Positions 43,463 to 52,990 of a DNA stretch of 64,000 bases are shown one piece after another; the first letter of the stretch is position 1; each line of letters opens with the position of its first letter. Source of the DNA: Cyanobacterium sp. HL-69 (GTDB lineage: Bacteria > Cyanobacteriota > Cyanobacteriia > Cyanobacteriales > Cyanobacteriaceae); assembly GCA_002813895.1 (NCBI GenBank), contig CP024912.1:1984001-2048000 (forward strand), in the 5' to 3' direction. The notes beneath the pieces were generated by a model. The model ran no database searches. It saw only the letters and a list, made by a program, of their open reading frames with translations, and had not been told where the DNA came from. The translations under genes were made by a program, and so were the position numbers.

Positions 43463-44668
43463 TTATTTCAAACTATCGTTTTTCAGAGCAAAGATTTTCT
43501 CGATAATATCCTCCACAACTTTATCGGGAGTGGATGCGCCTGAAGTAACCCCCACAGTGATTTTACCTTCGGGAAGCCAATGGTGCTTAATTTCTAAGTC
43601 TTGTTTGAGGGGTTTATGCTCAATATTGTTGTCATCATCGATACGATTGGCACTATCAATATGATAGGAAGGAATCTTGTAATCGATCGCAATTTCTTGT
43701 AGATGAGTCGTATTAGAGGAATTAAAACCACCGATTACCACCATCAAATCGAGTTTTTCTTTCACTAAATCCAACATGGCATCCTGCCTTTCTTGGGTAG
43801 CATCACAGATGGTATTAAAACTCATAAAATGATCATTTAATGCGGTAGGGCCATATTTTTTGAGCATAGTTTGTTGAAATAAACGCCCAATTTCCTCGGT
43901 TTCGGTTTTTAACATGGTGGTTTGGTTAGCAATACCTACCCTTTCTAAATCTTTATCAGGATCAAATCCTTGAGAATAAGCATTTGCAAACATATCTAAA
44001 AATTCTTCCCTATCACCACCATTAAGGATATATTCACTAACATAATTAGCTTGATCCATGTTTAATACTACCAAATAAGTATCAGCAAAAGAGCTAGTGG
44101 CGATGGTTTCCTCGTGGTTATACTTACCATGGATGATAGAAGTATAACTACGTTTTTTGTGCTTTTCTACCGAATTCCATACCTTCGATACCCAAGGGCA
44201 AGTAGTATCTACAATGGTGCAACCCTTATCATTTAAAAATTCCATTTCCTGCACACTAGCACCAAAGGCGGGTAAAATTACCACTTCTCCACGGTTAACC
44301 AAAGAAAAATCTTTTTCCCCATCAATGACGGGAATAAAACCCACATTCATCTCTCGCAAACGTTCATTTACCGAAGGATTATGGATAATTTCATTAGTAA
44401 TCCAAATTTTCTCAGTGGGGAAATGGGTGCGAGTTTCATAGGCCATTGCCACTGCCCTTTCTACACCCCAACAAAAACCAAAGGCTTCGGCTAAACGAAT
44501 GGTAACGTCTCCTTTGGTAATTTGATAATTATTTTCTCTGATGGTTTTGATTAAACTGCTTTCATATTCACTATTCAAAACTCCTGCGACTTCTTCTTGA
44601 TGCCCAAAGCCTTTACGATGATAGTTTTCTGATTTTTGGAGATTGCGCTTAAAAGTTTTAGTATCCAT
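43463..44668 (-). CDS. ispH: 4-hydroxy-3-methylbut-2-enyl diphosphate reductase (IspH)
   Basis: Last step of the MEP pathway: reduces HMBPP to IPP and DMAPP using a [4Fe-4S] cluster. 401 aa from the ATG at 44668, the length of the long cyanobacterial/plant-type IspH; an upstream start at 44704 would add 12 residues. The three cluster cysteines lie in [23 protein letters not shown] and [27 protein letters not shown] holds conserved His. Electrons likely come from ferredoxin. Convergent with the PIN gene. A YggT-family gene lies upstream in the same direction. Confidence 0.97.
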   Translation of the reverse strand: MDTKTFKRNLQKSENYHRKGFGHQEEVAGVLNSEYESSLIKTIRENNYQITKGDVTIRLAEAFGFCWGVERAVAMAYETRTHFPTEKIWITNEIIHNPSVNERLREMNVGFIPVIDGEKDFSLVNRGEVVILPAFGASVQEMEFLNDKGCTIVDTTCPWVSKVWNSVEKHKKRSYTSIIHGKYNHEETIATSSFADTYLVVLNMDQANYVSEYILNGGDREEFLDMFANAYSQGFDPDKDLERVGIANQTTMLKTETEEIGRLFQQTMLKKYGPTALNDHFMSFNTICDATQERQDAMLDLVKEKLDLMVVIGGFNSSNTTHLQEIAIDYKIPSYHIDSANRIDDDNNIEHKPLKQDLEIKHHWLPEGKITVGVTSGASTPDKVVEDIIEKIFALKNDSLK

Positions 44669-44743
44669 GGGCAGGTTAATTTTTATACTGATTTTTAATT
44701 TCAATTTTAACCTGACTGGGGTTTGCTCGTGAATTATTACTTG

Positions 44744-45178
44744 CTAAGGGCGCTTGTACAAATATCTAACAACGGTTACCCCAAGCCACCCCAACAGGGC
44801 ATATACAATAATGGCAACCATCACGTTAAGATCAAAAACATTCATACCACCGATAGGATTCATGGTTTCATCAGATACGGGGCTAATAAATAGGGTAGCA
44901 AAAGGACTCATAAATAGATCAGAAACGCCATAAATAAATTGGGCAAATTGATTTTCAGGATTAGCACCCAAAAGACGCAATAGAAGTCTAATAAACAATA
45001 AAACTTGTAAAAATCCTACTAATATATAAATTGTATTAACAATCCAACTAAAGGTAGTGGCTCTTTTTTCTGCTTTTAATTCTCTTTCTCTTTTACGAAT
45101 TTTGTAGGCTTCTTCTTCTTGGCGAAGTTTCTGCTCTTTTTCTATATTTTTATCATCATTAAAAGGTTCGTTATTCAT
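44744..45178 (-). CDS. YggT/Ycf19-family membrane protein
   Basis: 144 aa. A charged N-terminal region (about 1-40, many Lys/Glu, RKRERELKAEKRA, probably coiled) is followed by two or three membrane helices (TIYILVGFLQVLLFIRLLL; VMVAIIVYALLGWLGVTVV). The central YggT phrase LLGANPENQFAQFIYGVSD and FMSPFATLF identify the family. YggT/CCB3-like proteins in cyanobacteria and plastids are linked to thylakoid/cell-division organisation and cytochrome assembly, but this paralogue's role is unknown. Upstream of ispH with 75 bp between. Confidence 0.88.
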   Translation of the reverse strand: MNNEPFNDDKNIEKEQKLRQEEEAYKIRKRERELKAEKRATTFSWIVNTIYILVGFLQVLLFIRLLLRLLGANPENQFAQFIYGVSDLFMSPFATLFISPVSDETMNPIGGMNVFDLNVMVAIIVYALLGWLGVTVVRYLYKRP

Positions 45179-45346
45179 GATTTTAAGGGTAATTTATGTT
45201 GGTTTATAGGTTGTAATAAGTGTGTTTTACCAATGTAGTGTCTTTTTTTCTCGTGTAAAACATTTTTATTATTACTCATTTATAAATATATTATTATAAA
45301 CGTTTAATAATTACTATTATTTCTCTAAAACTATAATTTACTTATT

Positions 45347-45379
45347 AAATCCCCCATCATGAGGGATTTTAATTTTTTT
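45347..45379 (+). terminator. Hairpin with plus-strand T-tract, no plus-strand gene upstream
   Basis: AAATCCC-CCATCATGA-GGGATTT is a strong 7-bp stem followed on the + strand by TAATTTTTTT. The flanking genes (YggT at 45178 and the CPBP protease ending at 45434) are both on the minus strand, where the tail after the stem is not T-rich. It may end a small plus-strand RNA in the 255-bp gap, or simply serve the protease gene from the other side. Confidence 0.55.
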
Positions 45380-45433
45380 AGATAGGAGTTTAAGGTTTAA
45401 AAACAAATTCTCAAGGGTTTTTTGTTAGCAGAA

Positions 45434-46909
45434 TTAATTTATTTTACTACCTAATAAAAATAAACTAAATAAGGTGCCACTATTCCATAAACTATGTACC
45501 ATGATGGAAGATAATAAACTGCGAGAGCGAGTATAGACAAACCCTAATAAAATTCCTAGGGTTGCTAAGGGTAAGATTTCTGATAAGCTAAGATGGGCGA
45601 TCGCAAAAATAACCCCACTAAGTATAATAGCCCCCCATACTGGCATATAACGGGTAAGAGAAGGTAACAAAAAGCCACGAAAGACAATCTCTTCAAAAAT
45701 GGGGGCGGCTACCGAAGCGGTAACAAAGAAAATAAACAAGGCTACTTTATCCTGGGATTCCAACGCCAACATCAATAAAGGATTACTACCCCCCTGCCCA
45801 TCCCAAATTTGTTGGTTAAGGAAAGATACCAAAAACACGAGGGGAATGGCGGTTAAATAGCCCCCTAAACCCCACCAAAACCAATTTTTATTGGTCAATT
45901 TAAACCAACCTTCGGGCAGAGGAAAAAAGGGCTTTACGGATAAATACAACACCAATAAACCGCTACCTGCCATCAAAAAGTAACTAACTAATACATATAA
46001 AGCCTTGCCTCTAATGCTTAAACCCACGGGATTAAAACCACTAGCACTAAACAAAATTGGTAATAGTATTTGAGAAACGAAGAAAAAACCAATGATTAAT
46101 ACTTGTAAAATGGTTTCCCAATCCCATTTTAATTCCCATGATAAATTACCATTAACAGCAATAATGGATGATTCTTTTTTCAGTAACCATTGAATTAGTA
46201 GAAAGACGATTAAACCTGTGCCAATAACTCCTCCAAAAAAAGGAATAATACTAAGGATAACTAATCTAACAGTGGCTTTTTCTGCTAGGGTTTGTTGTTG
46301 TAATTGAACTTCTAATAATTTATCTTGATTATTGTCAACTTGATAATATTTTTCTAGGGCAGTTAAGGCAAACCAATCATCTAAGTTTTCTCTGATAATG
46401 GTTTCTGAATTCGCTTCTATGTTACCTTCAGATTGCCAAAGATTATTGAGGGTTGATGCCACTGAATTATTAGATATTTGTTGCCAATATTGGAAGGCTT
46501 CTTCTACTTTATTTTGAGAAGCGTTAATAAGTCCTAATTTTATTTTTAATTGCTCGATTAATTCTTGATTTTTGTTAAAACTTTGTTTAATTTGTTGCCT
46601 AGGGCTTTCTGATAGGGCGATAAATTCTTCCTCTTTTTCTTCCGCTTGTTTAAGCGCGGCATCCAATACGTTTTGATATTGTTTTTCTGCTACTTGATAG
46701 GGATTATTTCCCACTAAACTGGGAGCGAGTTGGTTTAGGTTTTCGTTGTCTGATGCTTCTAATTCAGCAACGTTGAGAATGAGATTAGTTTGATATAACT
46801 CTAGCTGAGATTGTACTTGAGGTTCTGCTAAACTTTGCCCAAGGGCAAAAAATACGCTGAGTAAGGATACAACTGTAATTATAGCTAAGAGCGATCGCTT
46901 TATATTCAT
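45434..46909 (-). CDS. CPBP-family intramembrane protease with long N-terminal extension
   Basis: 491 aa. An N-terminal signal-anchor (LLAIITVVSLLSVFFALG) precedes a helical, probably periplasmic region (about 30-215) with coiled-coil character. A polytopic C-terminal half carries the CPBP/Abi glutamic protease signature IFEEIVFRGFLLPSL, then FAIAHLSLSEILPL and SIMVHSLWNSGTL with the two His. Related proteins include Rce1 and bacterial bacteriocin-immunity proteins. In cyanobacteria several such genes exist with unknown substrates. The gap upstream of it is filled with MITE-like repeats. Confidence 0.9.
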   Translation of the reverse strand: MNIKRSLLAIITVVSLLSVFFALGQSLAEPQVQSQLELYQTNLILNVAELEASDNENLNQLAPSLVGNNPYQVAEKQYQNVLDAALKQAEEKEEEFIALSESPRQQIKQSFNKNQELIEQLKIKLGLINASQNKVEEAFQYWQQISNNSVASTLNNLWQSEGNIEANSETIIRENLDDWFALTALEKYYQVDNNQDKLLEVQLQQQTLAEKATVRLVILSIIPFFGGVIGTGLIVFLLIQWLLKKESSIIAVNGNLSWELKWDWETILQVLIIGFFFVSQILLPILFSASGFNPVGLSIRGKALYVLVSYFLMAGSGLLVLYLSVKPFFPLPEGWFKLTNKNWFWWGLGGYLTAIPLVFLVSFLNQQIWDGQGGSNPLLMLALESQDKVALFIFFVTASVAAPIFEEIVFRGFLLPSLTRYMPVWGAIILSGVIFAIAHLSLSEILPLATLGILLGFVYTRSRSLLSSIMVHSLWNSGTLFSLFLLGSKIN

Positions 46910-47052
46910 ATATTATTTATTAAATGGTTTTATTTATTACTGTATCAAAATTTGTCCTTTGAGAAAATAATAATGATATTTATCTAAAAATGTTTGATAA
47001 TTTAGTATCTCATAAAAAATTAAGTAATACCAATTTCAAAAACTAATGCTAT

Positions 47053-47092
47053 TCGATTTGATTTAGAGGCAAGGGGTTTAAACCTCTTGTTA
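47053..47092 (-). repeat. MITE-like fragment D with core palindrome
   Basis: TTCGATTTGATTTAGAGGCA followed by AGGGGTTTAAACCTCTTGTT matches, in reverse orientation, the palindrome half of the 100-bp element (CAAGGGGTTTAAACCCCTTG core and TCGATTTAGG flank). Confidence 0.65.
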
Positions 47093-47117
47093 AAAAGAAA
47101 TATATTATGGATTCAAT

Positions 47118-47222
47118 ATAACTAGCCATAATTAAATCAATTTAGATAAGAAATAACAAAAAACTTAGCCTCTTATAAGAGTTTTAATAAAATAAGAACT
47201 ATAATTAATTTTACCAACCTAA
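47118..47222 (-). mobile_element. MITE-like element, copy C (degenerate, about 105 bp)
   Basis: Read on the minus strand: TTAGGTTGGTAAAATTAATT, then ATAGTTCTTATTTTATTAAA, ending ATTTAATTATGGCTAGTTAT. Both ends align with copies A and B, but the central palindrome is replaced by an unrelated T-rich segment. It lies 25 bp from fragment D, which has the palindrome. Confidence 0.65.
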
Positions 47223-47231
47223 TTAATCATT

Positions 47232-49001
47232 TTAGTTTTTAGAAAATGGGATAACATTTTTCAGAGAAATAATATGACATTTATCATTTACTAATACAGA
47301 AGCTACAAGCATTTGATTATTTAAGTTGTTTAGTTTAATAATTTTTTTTTCTAAATCAAAACTACTAACTAAATTTCCTTTTAAATCTAAACATAATACC
47401 TTTCCTAAAGAGTTAGCACAGATAAAATAGTTATCAAAAGATAAAATAAATTCAGGAGAAAGTTTTAAGGGTATTCTTTTTACTTGAAAAGGTTTAAGGT
47501 TAATTAGTACCACATAATCAGTAAACTTTTCTCTAGCTAAAAAGTAATTTTTATTTTTTTGATTAACTTTGATATTTTCTAGCGGTAAATCAAGACAATA
47601 GTTATTATACCAATCTCCTTTTCTAGTAAAAAATTTCCAAAATGAATAGTTTTTATTAATTTCTTTTTGTTCAAAACTTACTAATCCATGGCCTTGATCA
47701 AGGATAATAATTTCTTTGGGGAAAAAGTCTTCTATTTCGGGCATCAAACAAGTTAAATCATCTAACTTTATTAGTTGAAAAGTTTTGTCTAGTTTATCAT
47801 TGATTGCTAAGGTTAACCAATTACCATTAGGGGCGATCGCACTTAGAAAATTATCAGCACAAAAGGAATAAATAAAAGTGATTTCATTAGAGAATAGATT
47901 GATACTATAACAACGAACATTGTTAATATCTTTCGTAATAATAAAACAACCATTGTTAAAGGGTTTTAGATCAAAAATAGTACCATCAATTTGATAAGTT
48001 TTGCTAGATTTTATTATTAATTTATTATCAATTATTTGATATTCTTTTATTAAAAATGTATTCTGATAGGCAAAGTAAAAACAAGATTCATTGACCACAA
48101 ATAGAGTAAAATAATCATCTAAAATATCAATAGTATCTGAATCAAAATTACTAGAAACATCTTTGACATAGCCATCAAAAAAAGGATTTTTCTCCGTAGT
48201 AACCGTCTCCAAAGCCAACAAACACCGTAAAATTTGGGCTTTCATTTCCTTCGCAGTGCGAAAACGATGGCTCGGTAACTTTGCCAAAGCCATTTTTAAA
48301 GTGTCTTGTAACAAAGGAGGTAAATCAGAAGGAATATCAGGTAAATAATTGAGATGCCCTATCATAATCTCCTTGGGGCTACCCGAAAAAGGACGTTTTC
48401 CTGTCAACAACTCATATAAAACTATCCCCATGCCATAAATATCCGAACTGTAGGAATATTTGCCATAAAACTGCTCAGGGGCCATATAGGCAGGGGAACC
48501 AGTATCCCCTAAACTGTTAGTATCATTACCCTTATCTTCTGATTCAATTTTTGCCACTCCAAAATCTGATATTTTGGCAACCCAACCATTAGGAGAAACC
48601 GTTAATAAAATATTTTCTGGCTTTAAATCTCGATGGATAATTCCCTTTAAATGAACACTCGATAAACCTGATAAAATATCAACAATTATCTTTAATTTTT
48701 GTTCAATATTTAAGGAGATAGAACTATCAATAAAATCTCTTAAAGTGCCACTATCACAATATTCCGTTACCAAGAAACGATGTTTTTTGCTATGCTCTAA
48801 ACCTTGGCAACGAATAATATTTTCATGGTCTAAACTTAATAAAATTCTGGTTTCTCGTAAAAACTTTTTCGTAGAAAACTTTTGGGCATCCAACTGCTTG
48901 AGAGCAAATAATTCCCCCGTTTGTCGATGAATCGCACTATAAACTTTACCAAATTGCCCTTCCCCTGCAAGGCTTAACATTCGATAATTACTACTTTTCA
49001 C
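47232..49001 (-). CDS. Hanks-type serine/threonine protein kinase with C-terminal sensor-like domain
   Basis: 589 aa. Kinase domain about 7-270 with all key motifs: glycine loop GEGQFGKV (13-20), Lys35 in LFALKQLD, HRDLKPEN with catalytic Asp125, DFGVA with Asp147, and GSPAYMAPEQ. The 320-residue C-terminal part has repeated short beta-strand phrases (NNGCFIITKDINNVRCYSIN; LPLENIKVNQ) and may be a beta-propeller-like sensor; it has no Trp-Asp repeats. There is no membrane helix, so it is a soluble kinase. Substrates are unknown. Confidence 0.92.
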   Translation of the reverse strand: MKSSNYRMLSLAGEGQFGKVYSAIHRQTGELFALKQLDAQKFSTKKFLRETRILLSLDHENIIRCQGLEHSKKHRFLVTEYCDSGTLRDFIDSSISLNIEQKLKIIVDILSGLSSVHLKGIIHRDLKPENILLTVSPNGWVAKISDFGVAKIESEDKGNDTNSLGDTGSPAYMAPEQFYGKYSYSSDIYGMGIVLYELLTGKRPFSGSPKEIMIGHLNYLPDIPSDLPPLLQDTLKMALAKLPSHRFRTAKEMKAQILRCLLALETVTTEKNPFFDGYVKDVSSNFDSDTIDILDDYFTLFVVNESCFYFAYQNTFLIKEYQIIDNKLIIKSSKTYQIDGTIFDLKPFNNGCFIITKDINNVRCYSINLFSNEITFIYSFCADNFLSAIAPNGNWLTLAINDKLDKTFQLIKLDDLTCLMPEIEDFFPKEIIILDQGHGLVSFEQKEINKNYSFWKFFTRKGDWYNNYCLDLPLENIKVNQKNKNYFLAREKFTDYVVLINLKPFQVKRIPLKLSPEFILSFDNYFICANSLGKVLCLDLKGNLVSSFDLEKKIIKLNNLNNQMLVASVLVNDKCHIISLKNVIPFSKN

Positions 49002-49096
49002 CAGATGACACCCATAATTTTATCTTCGGATACTTATAGTATAACCATGGGCTACCTTTTCTTTTATTGACAATGGTCTATCTTTTATTTTATTAA

Positions 49097-49117
49097 CAAT
49101 GGGCTCGGGGCCCATTG
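49097..49117 (-). terminator. Hairpin after purH (candidate terminator)
   Basis: CAATGGGC-TCGGG-GCCCATTG is a perfect 8-bp stem 22 bp downstream of the purH stop and before the kinase start. The minus-strand tail (TTAATAAAATAAAAG) is not a clean T-tract. Confidence 0.5.
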
Positions 49118-49138
49118 CCTAACTCAATTTAAATCCTT

Positions 49139-50674
49139 TTAGTGTAAGAAATGCCTTACCCCAGTAAATACCATCACTAAGCCCAACTCATCGGCGGCTT
49201 TGATGGAGTCTTTGTCTTTGATTGAGCCTCCTGGTTGAATTATCGCTGTGATACCTGCGGCGGCGGCAGTGCGGACAGAATCATCGAAAGGAAAAAAGGC
49301 ATCACTGGCCAAATAAGCCCCTTGGGCTTGATCTCCTGCCTCTTCTAGGGCGATTTTTACCGAGCCTACCCGATTCATTTGCCCTGCACCGATACCGAGG
49401 GTGGTACGATTTTTGCTAATGGCGATCGCATTTGATTTTACGTGTTTAACAATCTTCCAAGCAAAGAATAACTCTTTTAATTGCTCTTCGGTGGGTTTTT
49501 TCTCGGTGACGACTTCCCATTGGGCAGGGCTTTCGATTTGTATATCATTATCTTGCACCAAAAAGCCCCCGGCGATCGCCTTTATGTTATCCTGACTACC
49601 TGCATATAAATCCGAGAGAATCAACACCCTTAAATTAGGCTTTTTGGCTAAGATTTGCTGTGCTTCCTCGGTACAATCAGGTGCCACGATACACTCTAGG
49701 AAAATCTTACTCATAGCCGTAGCCGTAGGGGCATCAATGGGGCGATTTAGGGCGACAATACCCCCAAAAGCTGAGATAGAATCCGCCTGATAAGCCTTAT
49801 TATAAGCATCTATCAAACTAGAACCCACAGCCACCCCACAAGGGTTAGTATGCTTCACAATCACCGCCGCTGGTTCATCGTTAGGAAATTCCGCTATTAT
49901 CCTTCTAGTGGCCTCTAAATCCACCAAATTATTATAACTTAACTCCTTACCTTGCAACTGTTGCGCCCCTGCCCAACCAGTTTTTGGACTGCCGCTTTGA
50001 TACCAACTCGCCTGTTGATGAGGATTTTCCCCATAGCGCAAAGTAGCAATTTTCTGTCCACCAATGCCATAATAACCCTGTGTATCTGGGGCAACTTCAC
50101 CGAAATAACGACAAATTGCCTGATCATAACTTGCTGTCATGGCAAAGGCTTCCGCCGAACGAGCTTGTCGAAATTCGAGGGTAGTTTTACCGCCATGGGC
50201 TCTCAATTCTTCAATATATTGATTATACATGGCAGGGTTAGTTAATACTGCCACATGGTGATAATTTTTTGCTGTCGCCCTCACCATGGCAGGGCCACCA
50301 ATATCAATTTTTTCGATGGCATCGGCTAGGGTACAATTAGGATCGGCAATGGTTTGTTCAAAGGGATATAAGTTCACTACCACTGCATCAAAAGCCCTGA
50401 TGTCATTGGCTTTTAAGTCAGCCAAATCTTCTTCTGTATCACGGGCAAGAATCCCCCCATGGATACGAGGATGTAAGGTTTTTACCCTACCGCCCAAAAT
50501 TTCGGGTGATCCTGTGTAGTCACTTACTTTGGTTACTTTAATTCCTGCGGATTGTAGGGTTTTGGCTGTACCGCCACTACTGACGATGTCAAAGCCAAAT
50601 TCGTTAACTAATGTTTGCGCTAACTCTACAATACCTGTTTTATCTGAGACGCTTAATAAAGCTAAACCTGTCAT
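49139..50674 (-). CDS. purH: Bifunctional AICAR transformylase / IMP cyclohydrolase
   Basis: Last two steps of IMP synthesis. 511 aa, standard. The N-terminal IMP cyclohydrolase (about 1-195) has LLSVSDKTGIVELAQTL, SSGGTAKTLQSAGI, GGRVKTLHPRIHGGIL and MVRATAKNYHHVAV. The C-terminal transformylase has LRYGENPHQQASWY, the catalytic VIVKHTNPCGVAVG and ISAFGGIVALNRP. The sequence ends MVFTGVRHFLH. It is not clustered with other pur genes; purD is 17 kb away in this window. Confidence 0.97.
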   Translation of the reverse strand: MTGLALLSVSDKTGIVELAQTLVNEFGFDIVSSGGTAKTLQSAGIKVTKVSDYTGSPEILGGRVKTLHPRIHGGILARDTEEDLADLKANDIRAFDAVVVNLYPFEQTIADPNCTLADAIEKIDIGGPAMVRATAKNYHHVAVLTNPAMYNQYIEELRAHGGKTTLEFRQARSAEAFAMTASYDQAICRYFGEVAPDTQGYYGIGGQKIATLRYGENPHQQASWYQSGSPKTGWAGAQQLQGKELSYNNLVDLEATRRIIAEFPNDEPAAVIVKHTNPCGVAVGSSLIDAYNKAYQADSISAFGGIVALNRPIDAPTATAMSKIFLECIVAPDCTEEAQQILAKKPNLRVLILSDLYAGSQDNIKAIAGGFLVQDNDIQIESPAQWEVVTEKKPTEEQLKELFFAWKIVKHVKSNAIAISKNRTTLGIGAGQMNRVGSVKIALEEAGDQAQGAYLASDAFFPFDDSVRTAAAAGITAIIQPGGSIKDKDSIKAADELGLVMVFTGVRHFLH

Positions 50675-50894
50675 TAATTTACTATAAAAATACTAATACG
50701 ATCAAACAATAGCTTACCATAGTTGCTATTAGTCCATTCTTTGCTTATGGGGATAACCGTTGCCCATTAACTATTCCCTGCCCTGATGATGACACTTTTT
50801 GCTCATCCCTGATTATCAATTATCAATAATTCTCCTATATTAGATATATTGAGTGATTCGCCCTGAAACAACGGGATAAAATTGAAATAGTACC

Positions 50895-52688
50895 ATGAAA
50901 AAATTTTTACAACAAACTTTCGCTAGTTTTATCGGTAGTTTAGCTGGTTTATTCTTCTTTTTTGCCCTCAGTGCAGGGGGTTTATTTTTCTTTTTCATGG
51001 CTGTGTTGATGAATAGTAACACCCCCCAAGTAGATAATCAGTCAGTGTTGGTTTTTAACCTTAATAGTCAAATTACTGATAGTACGGGCGATCGCCCTTT
51101 AACGGTGGTTTTAGGAGAAGAAAGCCCCGATATTCTCTCCCTAAGACAAATCACCACGGCTATTAGTCGAGCGGCGGAGGATGAACGCATTACGGCTTTA
51201 TTTTTGGATGGAAGTCGAGGTAACATTAACACAGGATATGGTAGTTTAACGGAGATTAGAACTGCTTTAGAAAAGTTTAAAAATAGTGGTAAAAAAATCA
51301 TTTCTTATAATGTTTCGTTAGGTGAAAAAGATTATTTCTTAACATCCCTTGCCGATGAAATTTATCTTAATCCTTTGGGTACGGTGGAAATGAATGGTTT
51401 AAGTTCTGCCCAATTATTTTTCGCAGATGCTCTGGAAAAATATGGTATCGGAGTACAGGTAATTCGGGTAGGTCAATATAAATCAGCGGTAGAGCCTTTT
51501 ACTAGAAATGATTTTAGTCCAGAAAGTCAGTTACAGACGGAAGAGTTATTAACTAATTTATGGGATATATACACTGATAAAATAACTGAATCTCCAGTTT
51601 TAACTCCTAGTAGTATTAATAATATTGCTGATAATATAGGTTTATTAAAAGCAGAGGAAGCTCAAGAATTAGAGTTGGTTGATACCCTGGGTTACCCTGA
51701 TGAAGTAAAAGATAATTTAAAGATTATTTCTAATAATGAAAACAGTGATTCTGTTCCTACTATTGATATTGGAGAATATGTGGCAATTACCAATAGAAAA
51801 AATACTCAAAATGTAAAAGAGACTATCGCTATTCTTCACATTGATGGCAACATCGTTGATGGTATGGGCAGAGTCGGGGAAGTAGGAGGCGATCGCATGG
51901 CACAAGAAATAGAAAAAATTAGAGAAGATGATAATATAAAAGGGGTAGTAGTAAGGATTAATAGCCCGGGAGGAAGTGCGATCGCATCTGAACGCATTGC
52001 CAGAGAATTGGAACTCACCGCCCAAGAGAAATCCATCGTTATCTCCATGGGGGATGTGGCAGCCTCTGGGGGTTATTGGATAGCCACCGCAGGGGAAAAG
52101 ATATTTGCCAACGAAAGCACCATCACAGGCTCTATAGGGGTTTTTGGTTTACTGTTTAACCTCGAAGACATTGCCGACAATATTGGTATCAATGCCGATG
52201 TCATCAAAACCAACGAACTCGCCGATATTAGCAACACTTTTAAGACCAAAACAGAGCAAGAGATTAACATATATCAAAGTAACGTTGACCAGATTTATAC
52301 TCTCTTCCTCGAAAAAGTAGCCCAATCCAGAAGTTTATCTACCTCCGAAGTAGATGAGATTGCCCAAGGTAGAGTTTGGTTAGGCAGTATTGCCCAAGAA
52401 ATTGGTTTGGTGGACGAAATTGGTGGGTTAGACAGTGCGATCGAGTATCTTAACACCGTTTTAGAACTTAATGAACAATATAAAATCCAAGAATTTCCTC
52501 AAAGACGAAATTGGGAAAGTGAATTATTAACGGCATTAGGAGGAGCAAACTTCAAAGCAAGTAATCTTGATAAGGTAGCCCTTACGAATACAATTTGGAA
52601 CTTAAATTCAGAATTAGAGTTAGTTGATATTATTAATAAACCTAACCGTATTTACACAATTCTACCCTTTAAAATGAACATAAAATAA
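50895..52688 (+). CDS. sppA: Signal peptide peptidase SppA, long (67K) form
   Basis: 597-aa membrane-bound serine/lysine-dyad peptidase that degrades cleaved signal peptides; in cyanobacteria SppA also takes part in light acclimation. One N-terminal helix (about 12-38) anchors it. The tandem ClpP-like halves include the general-base Lys in RVGQYKSAVEPFTRNDFSPE (first half) and the nucleophile Ser in NSPGGSAIASERIARE (second half), followed by GDVAASGGYWIATAG and GSIGVFGLLFNL. The ATG at 50895 is unambiguous. Divergent from purH. Confidence 0.95.
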   Translation: MKKFLQQTFASFIGSLAGLFFFFALSAGGLFFFFMAVLMNSNTPQVDNQSVLVFNLNSQITDSTGDRPLTVVLGEESPDILSLRQITTAISRAAEDERITALFLDGSRGNINTGYGSLTEIRTALEKFKNSGKKIISYNVSLGEKDYFLTSLADEIYLNPLGTVEMNGLSSAQLFFADALEKYGIGVQVIRVGQYKSAVEPFTRNDFSPESQLQTEELLTNLWDIYTDKITESPVLTPSSINNIADNIGLLKAEEAQELELVDTLGYPDEVKDNLKIISNNENSDSVPTIDIGEYVAITNRKNTQNVKETIAILHIDGNIVDGMGRVGEVGGDRMAQEIEKIREDDNIKGVVVRINSPGGSAIASERIARELELTAQEKSIVISMGDVAASGGYWIATAGEKIFANESTITGSIGVFGLLFNLEDIADNIGINADVIKTNELADISNTFKTKTEQEINIYQSNVDQIYTLFLEKVAQSRSLSTSEVDEIAQGRVWLGSIAQEIGLVDEIGGLDSAIEYLNTVLELNEQYKIQEFPQRRNWESELLTALGGANFKASNLDKVALTNTIWNLNSELELVDIINKPNRIYTILPFKMNIK

Positions 52689-52990
52689 ATTACTAAATAG
52701 CTGCAAATATTTGTTTTTAATATTTAAAAAATAGATATTACAGGATATTCAAACAAAAGTGAGTTGATAAAAGATATTTTGGTGGGTGCTGCCCACCCTA
52801 ATTCTCTAGTCTAGAGTAAATGTAGAGAGGAATGAGAAAGGGAAACACATAAAAGAAAAATAGAGAGAAAATATAAATAAGCAAAAATAAAATCTTCTCT
52901 CTATGAACTAACATAGCAGACCAGAAAATTTTCGTCATGGTACCTATGAAATGTGAGTCAAAGGTACTGATTTAAACCTATTTATTTTAT
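52689..52990. other. Intergenic region with three inverted repeats between sppA and the COG0523 gene
   Basis: 302 bp between two convergent genes. It holds GGTGGG-TGCTG-CCCACC (52781-52797), CTCTAG-T-CTAGAG (52804-52816), and ATAGAGAGAA...TTCTCTCTAT (10-bp arms, 52860-52904, loop of about 25). These may end both transcripts; no ORF is seen. Confidence 0.6.
52860..52904. repeat. Long-armed inverted repeat, candidate terminator or RNA hairpin
   Basis: Perfect 10-bp arms ATAGAGAGAA and TTCTCTCTAT flank an A-rich 25-nt loop. Located between convergent genes sppA and the COG0523 GTPase. Function not determined. Confidence 0.5.

Larger units (their letters stand above)
46910..47231. other. Intergenic region holding MITE-like copies C and D
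   Basis: 322 bp between the kinase stop and the protease start (both minus strand). It contains a degenerate reverse copy at 47118-47222 and a palindrome-bearing fragment at 47053-47092. The rest is AT-rich with no gene seen. Confidence 0.7.
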
